DNA of 64,000 bases from Azolla caroliniana (taxonomy: Eukaryota > Polypodiophyta). Within the stretch, counting starts at the first letter, position 1. Each line of letters starts with the position of its first letter. The notes under the pieces were generated by a model. The model searched no databases. It saw only the letters and a list, made by a program, of their open reading frames with translations, and was not told the origin of the DNA. A program made the translations under genes and the position numbers. This document shows positions 22,221 through 32,351 of this stretch, in pieces. Location: positions 7,068,001-7,132,000 of the forward strand of contig JBHGNT010000007.1 in assembly GCA_043228905.1 (NCBI GenBank), in the 5' to 3' direction.

Positions 22221-22566
22221 GCCTTGGTAGGTTAGCTCAGAAATACAGGCCGATTCAGACGACTATCTACACGAGGGCTGATTCAGACGACTATCGACTA
22301 TCTACAAGGAGCATCGACTATCTCCTTTTTTGGCTTTCAGTCGATGCTCCTTGTAAAGGAGGACCACATAGGTGTGTCAATAAGCATGCACGTAGATAGC
22401 AAGATGTTGTACATGGAGACAGATCTGCCACGAGGCGGATCGGCACACAATGGAGGCAGTTGACAGGAACAGAATCGGAGGCATAATAGAAATGCCAACA
22501 ACATGAACTCTCCATGAGCAGGAGGAGTCAGGGTGGTGCTAGAAGTCAGCAAAACAAAGCCACCGA

Positions 22567-24476
22567 TTGCTGGTATTATGGCTGGAAGGGCCACAAAGAG
22601 AGCGAGTGTTGGAAGAAGAAATCAGAATCTTCACACTGAGTCGAATCAAACTATGTTGATGAGAAAGGCGGCAAAGATCGCACTACGCTCAAGGCTCAAG
22701 GTGAGCCGGAATGGGCCCTACATTCGTGATGAAGCACAAAGCCAACTTGATGGCGGTGAGCACGTCGAAGCTGAATGAGGTGTGGTACGTGGATTTTGGG
22801 GCATCCAACCACATGACGAACCATGAAGAATGGTTCTCCTATCTTGAGAAATCAGAATAGCCAGGGGTCGTTGAAACCGACGACGACACCCCTCATCCCA
22901 TCGAACACATCAGGGACATGTCCCTCTGAGCCATGTCGGCTAAAGAGGAATAATGAGGAACATCATGCATGTCTCGACGATCACGAAGAATCTGGTGTTG
23001 GTTCACTCACCTTGGGTGCTTCATTCAAGAAGAAGGCCAAATTATAACACAAGGATGTTTATCCTCGAGACGAACAACATTGGCACTGCAATGTTCGTCA
23101 AAGGCCAAAAGGTCGAGTCAAACATCGACTTATGACAGAAGTGGATTGGCCATGTCAATTGCTCGAGGCTTCAAGAGATGTAGATGAAGAACATTGTTTT
23201 CGGTTTGCTGAAATTAAGTGGCCGGAAGGGCCAAGTTTGTGAAGCCTGCAAGCTCAGGAATCAACACTGACTTTCATTCCCCAGTGAGAGAAATTGGAGC
23301 CGTAACAAGCTCAATTTGATCCATTCGGATGTTTGGGGTCTAAAAAACGTGAGGATCGGTGGTAGCCATTACTTTGTAACCTTCATCTATGACTACACTC
23401 GACATTCTTGGGCGTGCTTCATCGAGAAGAAGAGCGAAGTCTTCGCTTGCTTCCCAAAGGTGAAAAGCCTTGCCGAATGGGAGACATGATGGAAGATCAA
23501 GTGCCTCCAAATCGATGGTGAAAAAGAGTACTTTTCTAGCCAATTCACATGCTATTTGTAGAAGGAGGGAATTCGACATGAATTCTCCTGCAGATATTAC
23601 GCCAAGCGGAAGTATCGGACGATCGAAGAAACAACTAGGGCAATGCTTGAAGAAAAGCATATGCCCAAGTTCTACTAGGTTGAAACCGTCAGGACGACTG
23701 CATACCTACAGAATCAAACAACTGCAAATGGAGGAGTGTCACCACATGTCAAGCTTTATTTCAGGCGCAAGACGAATTTGGGACACTTGAGGGTGTTCGA
23801 CAACATAACATATGTACATATGTTGAAAGAGAAGCGGATGAAGCTGGATGCCAAAGCTGAGAAGTGCATTCTCATCAGCTACTCGAACGAACAGAAATGT
23901 TATAAATGATGTATCCCTAGGACAAAATAGGTTCAAGTTAGGCGTGATATCGTATTTGATGAATCAGCCTCTTGGTATCAACCTCTAACCAATCTGACCC
24001 TCGTGGCCTCCTAGCTGAATTCTGAGGATGAGGTCAGTGAAGCCGAGATGATATTCGATGAGGAAGAGACCGACACTCTAGAAGAGAGTCCAATCTCATT
24101 CCGACTAAGAGGGCTGAATGAGGAGTTGAGCTAGAATGACTAGCCGATTGACATGTCGGTGAGCAACGAGGACTCGGCCATGCAATCCCAACGTACGAAG
24201 CTGAGGAGATGGCTAACACACAAGGAGAAGGGGAAGAAAAAGATGCCGGAGTACAACACTAAAGCAGTCGCGTTGGATCGGAGTAAGGCCAGGAGCGAAG
24301 GCATACCTCAAGAGTTGAGGTCGGAATTGGCCAAGAGGGCCTTGAAGACGGCCAAGGAAAGGTTGTGTCGATCAACCCACCGGAAGAATCTTGTTATCAG
24401 GGACAGATATAATGAGTACATGGCGCATCATATGCGTACATGACCAAAGTAGAGGAGATACGCGAGCCAGAGGGCT
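22567..24476 (+). pseudogene. family-2 gag end, protease and integrase relic
   Basis: Heavily decayed copia frames. A zinc knuckle remnant CWYYGWKGHKESEC lies at 22567-22608 (second Cys as Tyr). The protease reads VWYVDFGASNHMTNHEEWF at about 22780-22836 (D-F-G-A active site, also seen in the element at 24736). Integrase-like pieces and the pre-RT linker RYNEYMAHH (about 24405) follow. It stops at ATGCG (24477-24481), where the next insertion begins. RT resumes at 29261. Confidence 0.78.
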
Positions 24477-24735
24477 ATGCGTGTCGGATATGAAGTTGAT
24501 GATGCGGAAGTTGAGACTTGTTGTGTTACGAGCATGACCATATAATATCTCGTGGTGAGAATTTACCATAGTATTCTATACACGTGGATAAAGTGTGAGG
24601 GTTAAACGAGTGTCAAGAAGGGGAGGATTACTTTTAATATTCGAGATTGAGACAACCTATTAGGCCAAGTGTGAACTTGCATGGGGGCCTTAGGTCTGGC
24701 TATAAATATGAGGCCTAGCTACCCTCATTTGACAC

Positions 24736-25173
24736 TGTTGAGATATCAAGCTCAACTAGTTTAATCTAGTTAGTCAACACATGTAACTTAGTAGTTACCT
24801 AGATCGAATCTAGTTAATGTGTTGACCTTAAGCCTTTAAATAGGACCTTGTACTTAAGTGGGATATTCTAGATCCTCCACTCCTTAGTACATTTAATGTA
24901 GGACTTACACATAAGTACCTATGTTCTACCCACACATGTGCACCTTTGCACATGGGTTGTATATATACCTCATTGTGGGTATTTTTGTATGTCGATGACA
25001 CTTTTCAATATAGTCAATCATCCCCATTTATCTTTGTGTTCAAGTGTAACTTCCTCTCTCTCTCTCTTCCTCTCACACACTCTCACGAGCATATCATACT
25101 AATCTTCCGCTACTTAACGTAACCATATAATTAGTCTCTAATTAACCCTAGTTAATTACCTAATTACTTAACA
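24736..25173 (+). repeat. 5' LTR of the RT-less copia element
   Basis: 438 bp, TGTTGAGATATC...ATTACTTAACA. Compared by eye with 28364-28804 I count fewer than ten differences (for example GATCGAAT/GATCAAAT, GGGTATTT/GGGCATTT, CT repeat length). Confidence 0.96.
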
Positions 25174-25191
25174 TGGTATCAGAGCGCGTGG
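25174..25191 (+). other. primer-binding site, initiator-Met tRNA type
   Basis: TGGTATCAGAGCGCGTGG directly abuts the 5' LTR. TGGTATCAGAGC is the standard copia primer site. Confidence 0.93.
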
Positions 25192-25349
25192 TTTAGGAAA
25201 TCCACTAAGCCCACCGCTTATTCGTGATTGTGTGTTCGAGACGCCGACGACAAATCCCGGCTATTTGCTATCCGCTACCGTAGTGCCGCTACGAAGGACC
25301 TGTACGCGACCAAGAGAAGAAAAACAAAACGGAAGACACAACAATCAAC

Positions 25350-26627
25350 ATGAACAAACAAATGGGAAGCTCACTCCCTAGCGAAAAGCTAGACCGAAGC
25401 AACTATTCATCTTGGGAGTACAAGATGAATCAATACCTTATCGGCCAAGGGTATTGGAGCTACATCGACGGCGCACAAGAAAACAAACTCGAAACCACAC
25501 ACGCCAATTACCCAACGTGGAAGCAAGGTGCGAGTCGGGTAATGTATTGCTTGGCAACATGTGTAAACGACCACATGCTTAGCCACATTTGTGATGCCAA
25601 GACGCCCAAAGAGGTGTGGGAAAATCTCAAGAAGATTTTTGCTACGGACACATCCGCGCGCAAGCTTCAACTCCGGCAAGAGTTGAACAACATACAACAA
25701 AAAGAAATGTCCGTGACGGACTACACCGCCAAGATCAAGAGCATTTGCGACTCTCTTGGCTCCATCAACGTCAACATCGACGAGGACGAGATGGTGCAAG
25801 TATGCTTGGGCGGCCTCACACAACGATTCAACCCGTTGAGAACGGCAATCTTGGCGAGAGATACCCCTCCCTCGTTCTTCAACCTGCAATCAATGCTATT
25901 GGTCGAAGAAAACCACGTTCAACCAAAGACCAACACATCGAAAGGACAAATGCTCTTCTCCGATACGGATGGTGCCCATAGACGAGGTCGACGCGGAAGA
26001 GGTCAATTCGACCTATCCCACGAAGGGAATTCACAATTTTGGCAAGGAAACGGAAGCCATCGAGGAACCTTCACAAGAAGGGGGATCTACCATGCCGAAC
26101 AAGGTTGGCGAACGACGCCACCTACGTGCAACTATTGCGGCAAAATCGGCCATCGCAAAGAGGAGTGCCGAAAAAGACGAAGCGAGTCGGCTTCAACAAG
26201 CCGGCAACTCACAAATTACGCCACGAACGCAGAATACGCGGACTACAGTGGACTCTTTGTGATGAGGCATAGAGCGAACTCTATGATGGCCTCCGATCCC
26301 GCAAACTCTACAAGAACCTCCAACTCTGAACACGCGTGGTTCGTAGACTTCGGCGCCTCGCACCACATGACGTCGCACCAAGAGTGGTTTTGCGACTTGC
26401 GAACGCCGGATCGACCCGGCTACATAGAGATCGGAGACGATACTCCACATCCCATTCGGCACATCGACGATGTCCAATTCGGGAAAGAAGGCAAGCAAAC
26501 TTGCATCAAGAATGTCTTGCACGTGCCCACAATAACAAAGAATTTGGTCTCGGTCGGCCAAATCATGGAGCAAGGCATGCAAGTACGCTTCAACAATGAA
26601 GGTTGCTTCATCGAGAAAAACGGCTGA
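25350..26627 (+). CDS. copia gag-protease of the RT-less element
   Basis: An open frame of 425 residues. The start MNKQMGSSLPSEKL lies 176 bases after the LTR and matches the start of the related element at 29920. The gag core holds NYSSWEYKMNQYLIGQGYW and WENLKKIFATDTSARKLQL. The RNA-binding knuckle CNYCGKIGHRKEEC is near residues 260-275 and the protease site FVDFGASHHMTSH near residues 330-345 (D-F-G-A, a variant of D-S-G-A). It would form capsids and process them. A single TGA at 26625-26627 separates it from integrase in the same frame, so without readthrough only gag-protease would be made. Confidence 0.9.
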   Translation: MNKQMGSSLPSEKLDRSNYSSWEYKMNQYLIGQGYWSYIDGAQENKLETTHANYPTWKQGASRVMYCLATCVNDHMLSHICDAKTPKEVWENLKKIFATDTSARKLQLRQELNNIQQKEMSVTDYTAKIKSICDSLGSINVNIDEDEMVQVCLGGLTQRFNPLRTAILARDTPPSFFNLQSMLLVEENHVQPKTNTSKGQMLFSDTDGAHRRGRRGRGQFDLSHEGNSQFWQGNGSHRGTFTRRGIYHAEQGWRTTPPTCNYCGKIGHRKEECRKRRSESASTSRQLTNYATNAEYADYSGLFVMRHRANSMMASDPANSTRTSNSEHAWFVDFGASHHMTSHQEWFCDLRTPDRPGYIEIGDDTPHPIRHIDDVQFGKEGKQTCIKNVLHVPTITKNLVSVGQIMEQGMQVRFNNEGCFIEKNG

Positions 26628-28112
26628 CTCATAGCCAAGGGAGGGAGAGACGGTCGCTTGTTCATCCTCGACTCAAACGAGGTAAAATCAGCCATGTACG
26701 TCAAAGGTCTCAAGACCGAGACAAACATCGAGTTGTGGCACAAGCGAATCGGCCACGTAAACCTCCAACGGCTTCGCGGAATGCAATCAAAGGGAGTCGT
26801 AATCGGACTTCCGGCCTTCGAATCGAAACGAGTCAACCGAGTGTGCGAAGCATGCCAACTCGGCAAACAACATCGACTCCCATTCCCGAAGGAGAGCTCC
26901 GCGAGCAAAGGCCTCCTTGACATAATCCACTCGGACGTATGGGGACCGGCTCAAACGCCGACGCTCGGCGGATGCCGCTACTACGTCACCTTCATCGACG
27001 ACCACTCGCGCTACGTGTGGATATACCCGATGAAGAAGAAGAGCGAAGTGCTCTCCCACTTTCAAAGGCTCAAAAGCCAAGTGGAGAAAGAAACCGGTCG
27101 GCACATTCGATGCCTACGATTGGACGGAGGAAAGGAGTACTTCTTCGACAAGTTCACCTCCTACCTCCAAGGTGAAGGCATTCGTAGAGAATTCTCATGC
27201 CGACACACTCCCCAACAAAACGGAGTAGCCGAGAGAAGGAATCGGCAAATACTCAAGGTAGCACGCGCCATGATGCGTGAGAAGCACATGCCGAACTTCT
27301 ATTGGGCGGAAGCGGCATCCACGGCCGTCTATCTCATGAACCGGTGCACCACCAATGGAGTCCACGAGCTTACTCCATATGAGATCTTCGTTGGAAGGAA
27401 GCCCATCCTCTCGCACCTCAAGGTGTTCGGAAGCATTGCGAATGTACGCATCCCGAACGAAAGTCGAGAGAAGCCCGACGCGAAATCGGAAGAATGTATC
27501 CTCATAGGATACTTGTCCGCGAAAAAGGCGTACAAGTGCTTCAACCCCTCGACCCGAGTGGTGCGGATAAGTCGCGATGTCGTTTTTGACGAATCGGCAT
27601 CTTGGTATAAGCCCGATGCGACTCCATCCGACCCGATCGAGGAAGAGTTGAACGCCAACTCAGACGACGAAACTCGGCCAAGTCCTCCACCGAAGGACAA
27701 TCCAAGCTCTACCGAGCTAATTGGCTCACAAGAGCCTCCACGCGATGAAAACACGTCGCGGCCAAGTCCGACACCGGACAAAGGCAGAGGTAAGATGCCT
27801 GAATACGAAGTCGAGGTCCACCCCGACGACCGTGATTCGGATGATTCGGCTAGCTCACTAGACAGTGAGTTCGGTGTACCCATCATGAGGACACCCGGAG
27901 TAAAGAAGGCGCTCACATCAACAAACGAGAAACTCCGCCGCTCATCACAAGTGAAGACCCAAGTCACTCGTTACACCTACAATGAGTATATAGCCCATCA
28001 CTATGCCTTCGTGATGAAGGTAGTGGTTGAACAAGAGCCCGAGGATCCAAGCCTTCGTCATAGGCTTGAGGGGGAGAACAAAGCCGCGGAGAACCGCAGA
28101 ACGAAGCCATGA
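26628..28112 (+). pseudogene. copia integrase followed by deletion of RT-RNase H
   Basis: Same frame as gag, after one TGA; the longest open piece starts at 26658. The HHCC module is LWHKRIGHVNLQRL and VCEACQLGKQHRLPF. The catalytic triad regions are IIHSDVWGP, LDGGKEYF and GVAERRNRQ, so D, D and E are all present. The C-terminal integrase and linker run to NEYIAHHYAF (about 27985). The frame then passes EPEDP into SLRHRLEGENKAAEN and stops at 28112. The usual RT motifs (AFLxGxLxEEVYM, YVDD) and RNase H are absent. Integrase itself looks intact. Confidence 0.9.
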
Positions 28113-28363
28113 AGACACGAAGAAAGTCGCGCAACGCCGCACAACAAAGCCGCGGAGAGCCGCGCAACGAAGCCGCGAAAACGCGACAAAGGCCGCGCAA
28201 CGCCACGAAAAACAAAGTTGCGGAGAACCGCAGAACGAAGCCGCGAAGATGCGAAGAAAGCCGCACAACGCCGCGAAGAAAGCCGCAAGCCGCACTGATG
28301 CCGACGAAGTCGAAGGAAGCTAAAACGGACGTTGGACGCCTCACACTTGAGCTTGAGGGGGCG
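28068..28363 (+). repeat. GC-rich tandem repeat and purine tract in the RT-less element
   Basis: A unit of about 66-68 bp beginning CAAAGCCGCGGAGAACCGC occurs at 28079, 28145 and 28213 and then decays. Two purine tracts CTTGAGGGGG occur, one before the array (about 28063-28075) and one directly before the 3' LTR (about 28350-28360). The related element at 29538 has only about 95 bases here. Confidence 0.85.
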
Positions 28364-28804
28364 TGTTGAGATATCAAGCTCAACTAGTTTAATCTAGTTA
28401 GTCAACACATGTAACTTAGTAGTTACCTAGATCAAATCTAGTTAATGTGTTGACCTTAAGCCTTTAAATAGGACCTTGTACTTAAGTGGGATATTCTAGA
28501 TCCTCCACTCCTTAGTACATTTAATGTAGGACTTACACATAAGTACCTATGTTCTACCCACACATGTGCACCTTTGCACATGGGTTGTATATATACCTCA
28601 TTGTGGGCATTTTTGTATGTCGATGACACTTTTCAATATAGTCAATCATCCCCCATTTATCTTTGTGTTCAAGTGTAACTTCCTCTCTCTCTCTCTCTTC
28701 CTCTCACACACTCTCACACGCATATCATACTAATCTTCCCCTGCTTAACGTAACCATATAATTAGTCTCTAATTAACCCTAGTTAATTACCTAATTACTT
28801 AACA
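28364..28804 (+). repeat. 3' LTR of the RT-less copia element
   Basis: 441 bp partner of 24736-25173, ending ACTTAACA before the GACAC target duplication. Confidence 0.96.
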
Positions 28805-29260
28805 GACACATTATCGACTACATCGAGATTCTGACATTGTGGTGGGTCAACTCTTGTAGCGAGCGCGCCAACACTAGGTACGACTCGACGCCACGACGGT
28901 GGTATGGGATGCCGATCGCAGTTCGAGTCCATCTCGATCCCTTCGCTCAGGGGTGGTCGGGTGGATCGGCACCCTTCTTTCTCTCTCTCCTTTCTTATTT
29001 TCTATATTCTATCCTTATCATATGCTTACATTAGTAGCTAAGCTCTAACATGTTGATTAGTCAAACAAACAAGATGTATAGCAGATAGACAAGATTACTA
29101 TGTAGAGAAAGAGAGAGAGAGATGACTATGTGCTCAAAAGAAAATTGTATTGTATTAACCTTTGAACTCTTTTTTTTTTACAAGGTAACTAACCCACTTA
29201 TATAGTTAGGATAATTGTATGTTCACACTAGAGATACAAGACTTTTATCCCAACAATGCG

Positions 29261-29537
29261 GAGGCGGCACATGATGCCAATTGGAAATAGGCCATGGAGG
29301 AAGAGATGCACGCATTGGCTGAGAACAAGACATGGGACCTTATTGAATCCCCCAAAGGAGTCAAGCCGATCGGATGCAGGTGGGTGTATAAGGTAAAATA
29401 CAATGTCGACGACTCAGTCAACAAGTACAAGTCCCGACTAGTGGCCAAGGGCTACGTGCAGCAACATGGCATTGACTATGATGAGACATTTGCGCCAATC
29501 GCAAAGATGACAATCGTCCGTGTATTGCTAGTCGTCG
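29261..29537 (+). pseudogene. family-2 RT, first segment
   Basis: It resumes after the ATGCG target duplication: AMEEEMHALAENKTWDLI, GCRWVYKVKYNVDDSVNKYK, RLVAKGYVQQHGIDYDETFAP and MTIVRVLLVVV, the fingers/palm start of a copia RT. One stop lies near 29288. It is cut at 29537 by the next copia element and continues at 34485. Confidence 0.88.
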
Positions 29538-29815
29538 TGTTGAGAATTGAACTCAACTTCCCATAGAAATAGGGTTCACACTAGCTCATGGAAATACCAT
29601 GCTAGTTTTGTTAGTAGAAAAGGGCCCTTGCCCTAGGTTAGTTGGTATTTAAACCAACCCTTTGTAACCTTGTTACTGTTGGAAGTATTTTGGTTGGATG
29701 TAATATATAGTAACCTCTCTCTCTCTCTCTCTCTCTGTTTTGCCTTACGTGCATACATACACACACATAGCCCTTCCGCAGCATCTCAGCCACTCTTGCT
29801 CCTCATCCTCTTTAC
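29538..29815 (+). repeat. 5' LTR of the family-3 copia element
   Basis: TGTTGAGAATTGAACTC...CCTCTTTACA. It holds a CT tract (about 29716-29737) and pairs with 34208-34479. Confidence 0.95.
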
Positions 29816-29833
29816 ATGGTATTAGAGCGTGTG
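29816..29833 (+). other. primer-binding site of the family-3 element
   Basis: TGGTATTAGAGCGTGTGG directly after the LTR, one change from TGGTATCAGAGC. Confidence 0.9.
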
Positions 29834-29919
29834 GTTGTTTAATCATCCTCCTCATTTCTTGTGCGATGGTACATGCTGACGAACAATAGAACCGGCTCAT
29901 CAACAGAGAAGAAATCACC

Positions 29920-31118
29920 ATGAATACTCATATGGGAAACGCTCTTCCGACAAAGAAGCTCGACAAAACGAACTTCGCATCTTGGGAATACAAGATGCAT
30001 CAATACCTTGTTAGGCAAGGTTATTGGAGCTACATTGAAGGAGCTCACGAAACGTAACCCAACCCAACACACGCCGACTATCCCGCTTGGGAGTAGGCCA
30101 CAAGCCGTGTGTTGTATTGCTTGGCATCATGCATACATGATCATATGCTAGGATATGTAAAAACGCCGAAACAAGCGTGGGAAAACCTCAAGAAAATCTT
30201 TGCGGCCAATACGGCTACACAGAAACTCCAACTTCGACAGGAGCTAAACAATCTGCAACAAAGGGATATGTTGATCACAAGTTACACCTTGAAGATCAAG
30301 GAACTATTTGACGCCCTCGATTTGATCAATGTCATCATCGATGATGACGAGATGGTGCAAATATGCCTCGGTGTCTTAGCACCTCAATTTGGCTCGATTA
30401 GATCGGCCATCCTTGCGAGAGAGAATCCTCCTTCCTTCTTTGATCTCCAATCGTTATTGCTTGTCGAGGAGAATCACGTGCGTCAAAGGAACAACACACA
30501 CGACGGAGAAATGCTGTATTCGAATTTCGATGGAGGAAGAGGACATGGTCGCGGGAGGAGAGGCCGATTCGGCCAAGGCTGACACAATCATGTGGCAAGC
30601 AAACAGATCCGGTCCCAAAGAGTTCAGCAGAAGGGGGAGTCATCATGACAAGCAATCGTAGAAACCCAATCGAATGCGGGTACTGCGGAAAACTCGACCA
30701 TTATGAAGAGGAGTGCCGAAAGAAGAAACACGAGGCAGGCCAACAACTTACTAATTACGCTTCGAATTCCGACTACGATGACCGTGGTGGAATGTTCATA
30801 ATGAAACATGAAGTGCACTCGATGTCTGCACAGGCTTCAACTAGCGCCTCCACCTCAAATAATGTATGGTTTGTCGATTCAGGAACATCAAATCACATGA
30901 CGTCTCATGAAGATTGGTTTCGGGAACTACGGAAGCCCGAACGTCCCGGATATGTCGAAACAGGAGATGACACGACTCATCCAATACAGCATATCGGGAA
31001 CGTCCCATTCGAAAACGACGGAAAACAAACCTACCTCAACAATGTACTGCATGTCCCCACCATCACGAAAAACCTAGTCTCAGTCGGCCAGATTGTCGAA
31101 CGAGGAATGCAAGTATGA
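29920..31118 (+). pseudogene. family-3 gag-protease
   Basis: It starts MNTHMGNALPTKKLD and continues NFASWEYKMHQYL, YCLASCIHDHMLGY and WENLKKIFAAN, clearly related to gag at 25350. Stops lie near 30056 and 30093. The frame changes between 30582 and 30645. The knuckle CGYCGKLDHYEEEC is near 30677-30718 and the protease site FVDSGTSNHMTSH near 30869-30907. It ends at TGA 31116-31118, the same place where the relative at 24736 also has a stop-containing region. Confidence 0.88.
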
Positions 31119-32351
31119 TTCAACAACGACGGGTGCTTCATCAAAACAGGCGGTCAAGTCATAGCTCACGGTCGTCGTGAAGGCCATATGTTTATCCTCG
31201 AATCGGACGAGGGGAAGTTAGCCATGTTCGCAAAGGGCCTCAAAGTTGAAATGGACTTAAATTTGTGGCACAAAAGAATTGGCCACATCAATCTCCAAAA
31301 ACTTCAGAACATGCAATCGAAAGGAGTGGTAATCAGACTCTCAAACTTTACCGTGAAGGAGATTACGGGTGTATGTGAAGCGTGCCAGTTCGGAAAGCAA
31401 CATCGACATCCATTCCCGAAAGAGTGGAATGTGAGCAAAGGGATCCTGGATGTCGTACATTCAGATGTATGGGAACCGGCCCAGACAAGGACACTCGGCG
31501 GATGCCGATATTACGTTACGTTCATCGACGACTTCTCCAGGAACACCTGGATCTACCTGATGAAACAAAAGAGCGAAGTGTTCGGATACTTCCAGAGATT
31601 CAATGCCGAAGTCGAAAAAGCTACGGATCGGCATGTACACTGCCTTCGATCGGATGGAGGCAAAGAATACTTTTTGGATGAGTTTACGACGTATCTTCGA
31701 AAGGAAGGAATCCGACAAAATTTCTCATGTCGTCACTCACCTCAGCAGAGCGACGTAATTGAACGTAAAAACCGGCACATAGTAGAAGTTGCGCGGGCTA
31801 TGATGAATGAGAAGAATTTGTCAAAATCGTACTGGGCAGAAGCGGCGAACATGGTCGTATACCTCATGAACAGGTGCATAACCTCGGGAGTACACGACAT
31901 AACCCCGCATGAGAAGTTCTTTGGAAAGAAGCCGGACTTATCACGCCTCCGTATTTACTGCGCAATCACGTACGTACACATTCCCGACAATATGCGACAA
32001 AAGCTCGATCCGAAGTCGGAGAAATATATCTTCGTAGGATACTCACTCGAACAAAAGGGGTACAAATGCTACAACCTATCTACCCGAAAAGTTCGAACAA
32101 GCCGAGACATAGTCTTCAACGAATACACATCCTGGTACGCACCAAAGAATACTTCGACTCCAACTCCGCTCAACGCGGATGACGCCGAAATAGAAATAGA
32201 AGCTGAGGATAGGCTCACACAGATGTTTGAAGACAGCCCAATCTCGACATGGCTGAGTGGGCCATCAGAGCCGCCAAGCGATGAAAGCACATCTCGGTCG
32301 AGTCTGAAGCTGGACAAAGGGAAGGCAAAAATGTGGGAATATGAAGATTAG
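31119..32351 (+). pseudogene. family-3 integrase
   Basis: A long open stretch with LWHKRIGHINLQKL and VCEACQFGKQHRHPF (zinc module), VVHSDVWEP, YVTFIDDFSRNTW, SDGGKEYF and ERKNRHI, so the D-D-E triad is recognisable. The motif usually read NGVAER is changed to SDVIER. The frame closes at TAG 32349-32351 in the linker before RT. Confidence 0.88.

Larger units (their letters stand above)
24736..28804 (+). mobile_element. non-autonomous copia element lacking RT and RNase H
   Basis: Two nearly identical LTRs (about 440 bp), an initiator-Met primer site, gag-protease, integrase and purine tract, with perfect target duplication GACAC (24731-24735, 28805-28809). The pol frame jumps from the start of the RT domain (EPEDP, about 28043) to a sequence like the normal pol end (SLRHRLEG) beside a purine tract, so RT and RNase H are missing. 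A GC-rich tandem repeat fills the 3' side. It is the innermost and so youngest layer of the nest. Confidence 0.93.
24482..29255. mobile_element. TG...CA insertion (solo-LTR-like), host of another copia element
   Basis: It starts TGTCGGATATG and ends TTATCCCAACA, with perfect target duplication ATGCG (24477-24481 and 29256-29260). Without the copia element inside it is about 700 bp. It has no coding motifs. Its right end read on the minus strand (TGTTGGGATAAAAG...CTAGTGTGAAC...ACTATATAAG) resembles family-1 LTR starts. A TATA-like GGCTATAAATATG near 24700 points the other way. The exact make-up is unresolved: one long LTR or a fusion. Confidence 0.75.

Noticed and set aside
27329-27967. 212-residue minus-strand frame
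   Set aside because: Antisense shadow of the copia integrase C-terminal region.
28900-28990. tRNA B-box-like AGTTCGAGTCC
   Set aside because: No matching A-box at proper spacing and no cloverleaf by eye; it lies in the TG...CA insertion and is probably chance.
29051-29255. separate 205-bp solo LTR
   Set aside because: It has TG...CA-like edges but no target duplication of its own; the ATGCG duplication instead brackets the whole 24482-29255 insertion.
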